The notes below the pieces were generated by a model. It searched no databases. It saw only the letters and a list, made by a program, of their open reading frames with translations, and was not told the DNA's origin. A stretch of 44,801 bases of DNA from contig JAJPIA010000078.1 of assembly GCA_021324975.1 (NCBI GenBank), positions 1 to 44,801 of the forward strand, read 5' to 3'. The position numbers and the translations under genes were made by a program. Below are positions 42,614-44,801 of this stretch, one piece after another. This DNA is from Bacillota bacterium. Lineage in GTDB: Bacteria; Sysuimicrobiota; Sysuimicrobiia; Sysuimicrobiales; Segetimicrobiaceae. How positions within the stretch are numbered: the first letter of the stretch is position 1; each line of letters opens with the position of its first letter.

Positions 42614-42653
42614 GCAGCGCTGAGTCAAAGGCGGCCGAGCGAGGAGATTCCAG

Positions 42654-43064
42654 ATGGACATCAAGCGAAGCGGATCACAGCCTTCCGGCAGAGGACCGGC
42701 CGAGTATTTTTCGGGTGCGGTGCGCATTGACCCGCTGTTCCAGGCACCCGATCCGGCGCGCGCGGCCGGGGCCAGCGTCACGTTCGAGCCCGGTGCTCGG
42801 ACGGCGTGGCACGCGCACCCGCTCGGCCAGACCCTGATCGTAACGGCCGGCTGCGGCCTGGCACAGCGCTGGGGCGGCCCCGTCGAGGAGATTCGGCCCG
42901 GGGACGTGATCTGGTTTCCGCCCGGCGAGAAGCACTGGCACGGCGCGGCCCCAACCACGGCGATGACGCACATCGCGGTTCAGGAACGGCTCGACGGCAA
43001 GGGAGCCGAGTGGATGGAAAAGGTCAGCGACGAGCAATACCTGGCCGGACCGAGAGCCGGATGA
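42654..43064 (+). CDS. Small cupin-domain protein
   Basis: A 136-aa single-domain cupin. The metal-binding core is visible: [20 protein letters not shown] (cupin motif 1 with His-x-His) and [20 protein letters not shown] (motif 2 with His). GAGGAG precedes ATG 42654. Proteins of this size often sit beside aldo/keto reductases or carboxymuconolactone decarboxylase-like genes; here the aldo/keto reductase has decayed, so the cupin may be the survivor of a former operon. Enzymatic activity not assignable. Confidence 0.88.
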   Translation: MDIKRSGSQPSGRGPAEYFSGAVRIDPLFQAPDPARAAGASVTFEPGARTAWHAHPLGQTLIVTAGCGLAQRWGGPVEEIRPGDVIWFPPGEKHWHGAAPTTAMTHIAVQERLDGKGAEWMEKVSDEQYLAGPRAG

Positions 43065-43148
43065 ACGCGGGATTCGGGAAGAGGCCGAGCGACTGGCCGG
43101 CTTTCTCGGCGCGCCAAACGCATATGTGAAATTGTGATACGTCCCGCC

Positions 43149-44165
43149 TCAGGCGAGCAGCACGTGCCGGGCGCAGACCCAGGCCCCGAGCAGCACATCC
43201 AGCGCCACGCTCCCGGGCGCGCGCACGCACACGATCTCGCCCTCGCGCTCGCGCGCGGGCTTTCGCCCGGCGATGATCTCCCAGAGTTCCGCGTCCACGT
43301 CGGCCTCGTTTAGGCGCCCCGCCGTGATGAGGCGGCGGATGTCGGCGCGCTCGGCGCACTCGCGCCAGTTCGAGACCACGAGCCGCACGGGTCCGCGCTC
43401 GGCCCGCGCGAGGAGGTCCTCGGGGAGCTCTGCGCCCGCGCCCAGGCCATACACCGTCGCACCCGGCTTGACCCAACCCGAGGCGATGATGGGTGTGGAT
43501 GCCGTGGTGGCCGTGACGAGAAAGTCGGCCTGCGCCACCGCGTCGCGCACGTCGCGCGCCGCGTACGCGTGCTGGAAGCCGCCGTCCCTGAGGGTGCGCA
43601 CCAGGCGTTCCCTCGACGCCGGCTGTCGCGACGCCACCAGGATCTTGCCGGCCGCGCCGGCTTCGATCAGCGCCTCGAGGACGGCGCGCGCCAGCCGCCC
43701 GGCGCCGACCATCCCGACCGTGGGCCGTGCGACGGGAATCGTATGGACCGCGGCGACCACGGCCAGCGCCGCGATGCGGAGGAGATACGTCAAATGCTCG
43801 TCGATCGTCGCGAGCAGCCTCCGCCTCTCGAGGCTCACGATGTGCACGTAGCGCACGGGATCCTCGCCGCCGATGGACCCAACGAAGCGGTACCCGGCGA
43901 TGCCGAGCTCGGGGACCGCGCAGCACTTGGCCATCGCGGCCACGCCGCGGTCGTCATTACCCGGCAGCGTCAGCTGCAGCAGAAGGCGGCGCGCCTCGGG
44001 CACAGCGATCTTGCCCGTCCCCTCCCACAGCACCCCGTCCCGCACAAGCGCCATCGCGTCGGCGAGCGATATGAGGCTCCGGGCGTCGCGCGCGCCGATG
44101 ACGCGGGGCTCGTGCTGCCCGGCCCGCGCGAGCCCCTCTCTCATGGACGCTGCCCACGACGCCAC
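43149..44165 (-). CDS. Ornithine cyclodeaminase / mu-crystallin family protein, divergent active site
   Basis: A 338-aa NAD(P)-binding protein. The Rossmann motif VGMVGAGRLARAVLEALIEA and later LVTATTASTPIIASGWVKPG place it in the OCD/mu-crystallin family (ornithine cyclodeaminase, ketimine reductase, alanine dehydrogenase-like). Some normally conserved parts are altered: the LLRTxAxSAxAA helix reads LTYLLRIAALAVVAAVHTI, and the GADxPGKxEL segment carrying the catalytic Asp reads GLGAGAELP. GTG 44165 is preferred (GGAGG about 10 nt upstream); ATG 44144 is possible. It is 20 nt downstream of the DUF3830 gene at 44186, so it belongs to that operon. Confidence 0.82.
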   Translation of the reverse strand: MASWAASMREGLARAGQHEPRVIGARDARSLISLADAMALVRDGVLWEGTGKIAVPEARRLLLQLTLPGNDDRGVAAMAKCCAVPELGIAGYRFVGSIGGEDPVRYVHIVSLERRRLLATIDEHLTYLLRIAALAVVAAVHTIPVARPTVGMVGAGRLARAVLEALIEAGAAGKILVASRQPASRERLVRTLRDGGFQHAYAARDVRDAVAQADFLVTATTASTPIIASGWVKPGATVYGLGAGAELPEDLLARAERGPVRLVVSNWRECAERADIRRLITAGRLNEADVDAELWEIIAGRKPAREREGEIVCVRAPGSVALDVLLGAWVCARHVLLA

Positions 44166-44185
44166 GGCGCGTCCGCCTCCGTCCC

Positions 44186-44587
44186 CTAGGCCCGCCGGAC
44201 CCGAAGCCGGACGGCTCCCTCCCACTCGACCCGCTTCCCGAGCGCGGCCAGGTCCTCGACGCCGTCGAGCATACGGCCGACGAGCGGCGTCGGCGAGGCG
44301 CCGCTCGGCCCCTGCATTCGTGCCTGCCCGTACACGAAGCGGAGCCCGTTCCACTTGTGCAGGAAGATGATGTCCCCCGGATTTTGCAGCTGCGAGAGGT
44401 TCTCCCGCTCCTCGGGCTCCGGGATCTCGACCCACAGGCGAAGCATGTCGCCGCTCCACTTAGTGTTGGTGACCGGTCCTTCCAGCGGCAATGCGTTCCA
44501 GATGTTGCCGCAGATCACGGGCGCCTGGTCGTCGAACAGCATCGCGTCGAACGCCTTGCCGTCAAACTCGACCACAATCCGTTTCAT
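44186..44587 (-). CDS. DUF3830 (cyclophilin-like) protein, subtype of tandem domain 2
   Basis: A 133-aa single domain starting MKRIVVEFDGKAF, with ALPLEGPVTNTKWSGDMLRL, NPGDIIFLHKWNGLRFVYGQ, ARMQGPSGASPTPL and VEWEGAVRLRVRRA. GGGAGGGCGAGG precedes ATG 44587. The VTNTKWSG and YGQAxxxGP segments match domain 2 of the tandem protein at 41180-42052. Located 13 nt downstream of another DUF3830 gene and 20 nt upstream of the OCD-like gene. Confidence 0.87.
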   Translation of the reverse strand: MKRIVVEFDGKAFDAMLFDDQAPVICGNIWNALPLEGPVTNTKWSGDMLRLWVEIPEPEERENLSQLQNPGDIIFLHKWNGLRFVYGQARMQGPSGASPTPLVGRMLDGVEDLAALGKRVEWEGAVRLRVRRA

Positions 44588-44600
44588 CCTCGCCCTCCCG

Positions 44601-44801
44601 TCACGTGGGCGACAGCGGCCGGAGCACCAGGCGCTTCGCGCCGTCCCACTGCAGCCGCTCCGCCTTCTTCGCGAACTCTCCCAGATCGCTCTCAATGCGG
44701 CCGATCCCGGAGACCATCATCGGCCCGATCACCCACGCGAACCGCGCCGACCCGTACGCGATCGCGATCTCCTTCGCGGCCGGCAGATACACGATGTCGC
44801 C
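44601..44801 (-). CDS. DUF3830 (cyclophilin-like) protein, subtype of tandem domain 1, partial
   Basis: The C-terminal 66 codons and the stop are present; the start lies beyond the window's right edge. The reading has GDIVYLPAAKEIAIAYGSAR, then IGRIESDLGEFAKKAERLQ followed by WDGAKRLVLRPLS. KEIAIAYGxAR and AERLQWDGxK match domain 1 of the tandem DUF3830 protein almost exactly. Together with the next gene it is the unfused counterpart of that protein. Confidence 0.85.
   Translation of the reverse strand, partial: GDIVYLPAAKEIAIAYGSARFAWVIGPMMVSGIGRIESDLGEFAKKAERLQWDGAKRLVLRPLSPT

Noticed and set aside
1-44801. CRISPR arrays, transposases, integrases, phage genes or rRNA
   Set aside because: None of the frames reads as such proteins and no regularly spaced repeats or rRNA-like segments were seen.

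Overview
This is a high-GC bacterial chromosome fragment with almost wall-to-wall coding. It carries no rRNA, tRNA, phage, transposase or CRISPR. It holds four family-5 (Dpp/Opp-type) substrate-binding proteins, three DppBC-type permease pairs, a hydantoinase/oxoprolinase pair, FCD-type GntR regulators and a cluster of DUF3830 (cyclophilin-like) genes. This content resembles uncultivated soil or groundwater Terrabacteria (for example Sysuimicrobiota/CSP1-3, or Chloroflexota-like lineages) with an amino-acid or amide scavenging lifestyle. That placement is inference; no marker gene in the window settles it.

Left part (1-9.7 kb): mostly core metabolism on the minus strand. It has a partial class I/II aminotransferase, a CtaG-type cytochrome oxidase assembly protein, aspartate carbamoyltransferase, dihydroxy-acid dehydratase, an unrecognised 374-residue protein and a serine beta-lactamase-fold hydrolase. 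A small NTF2-like gene and a ParB-domain / 63-aa protein / FAD oxidoreductase run lie on the plus strand.

Middle (9.8-29 kb): a minus-strand import-and-hydrolysis operon (binding protein, DppB, DppC, HyuB, HyuA) is followed by two STAS-domain genes that meet tail to tail. A plus-strand DAO oxidoreductase / M20 peptidase / broken CoA-transferase run comes next, then a FAH-family hydrolase and small proteins. A 22-codon hydrophobic micro-ORF with its own intrinsic terminator, a luciferase-like oxidoreductase, a TcuB-like electron-transfer membrane protein and an orphan binding protein complete this part.

Right part (29-44.8 kb): the accessory island. A minus-strand operon (ALDH, DUF3830, binding protein, DppB, DppC, GntR) diverges from a plus-strand operon (GntR, isochorismatase-like hydrolase, binding protein, DppB, DppC). 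Beyond it lie two adjacent DUF3830 genes (one a tandem double domain), an aldo/keto reductase remnant, a cupin, a divergent ornithine-cyclodeaminase-like gene and two more DUF3830 genes, one cut by the window end. A shared sequence TTGG(T/G)AT-N8-ATACC occurs upstream of ALDH/GntR, of the tandem DUF3830 gene and of the luciferase-like gene, and looks like one operator. The most interesting signal is this DUF3830/importer regulon. Its DUF3830 domains fall into subtypes, and one pair occurs both as a fused gene and as two separate genes. No transporter ATPase gene is present in the window.
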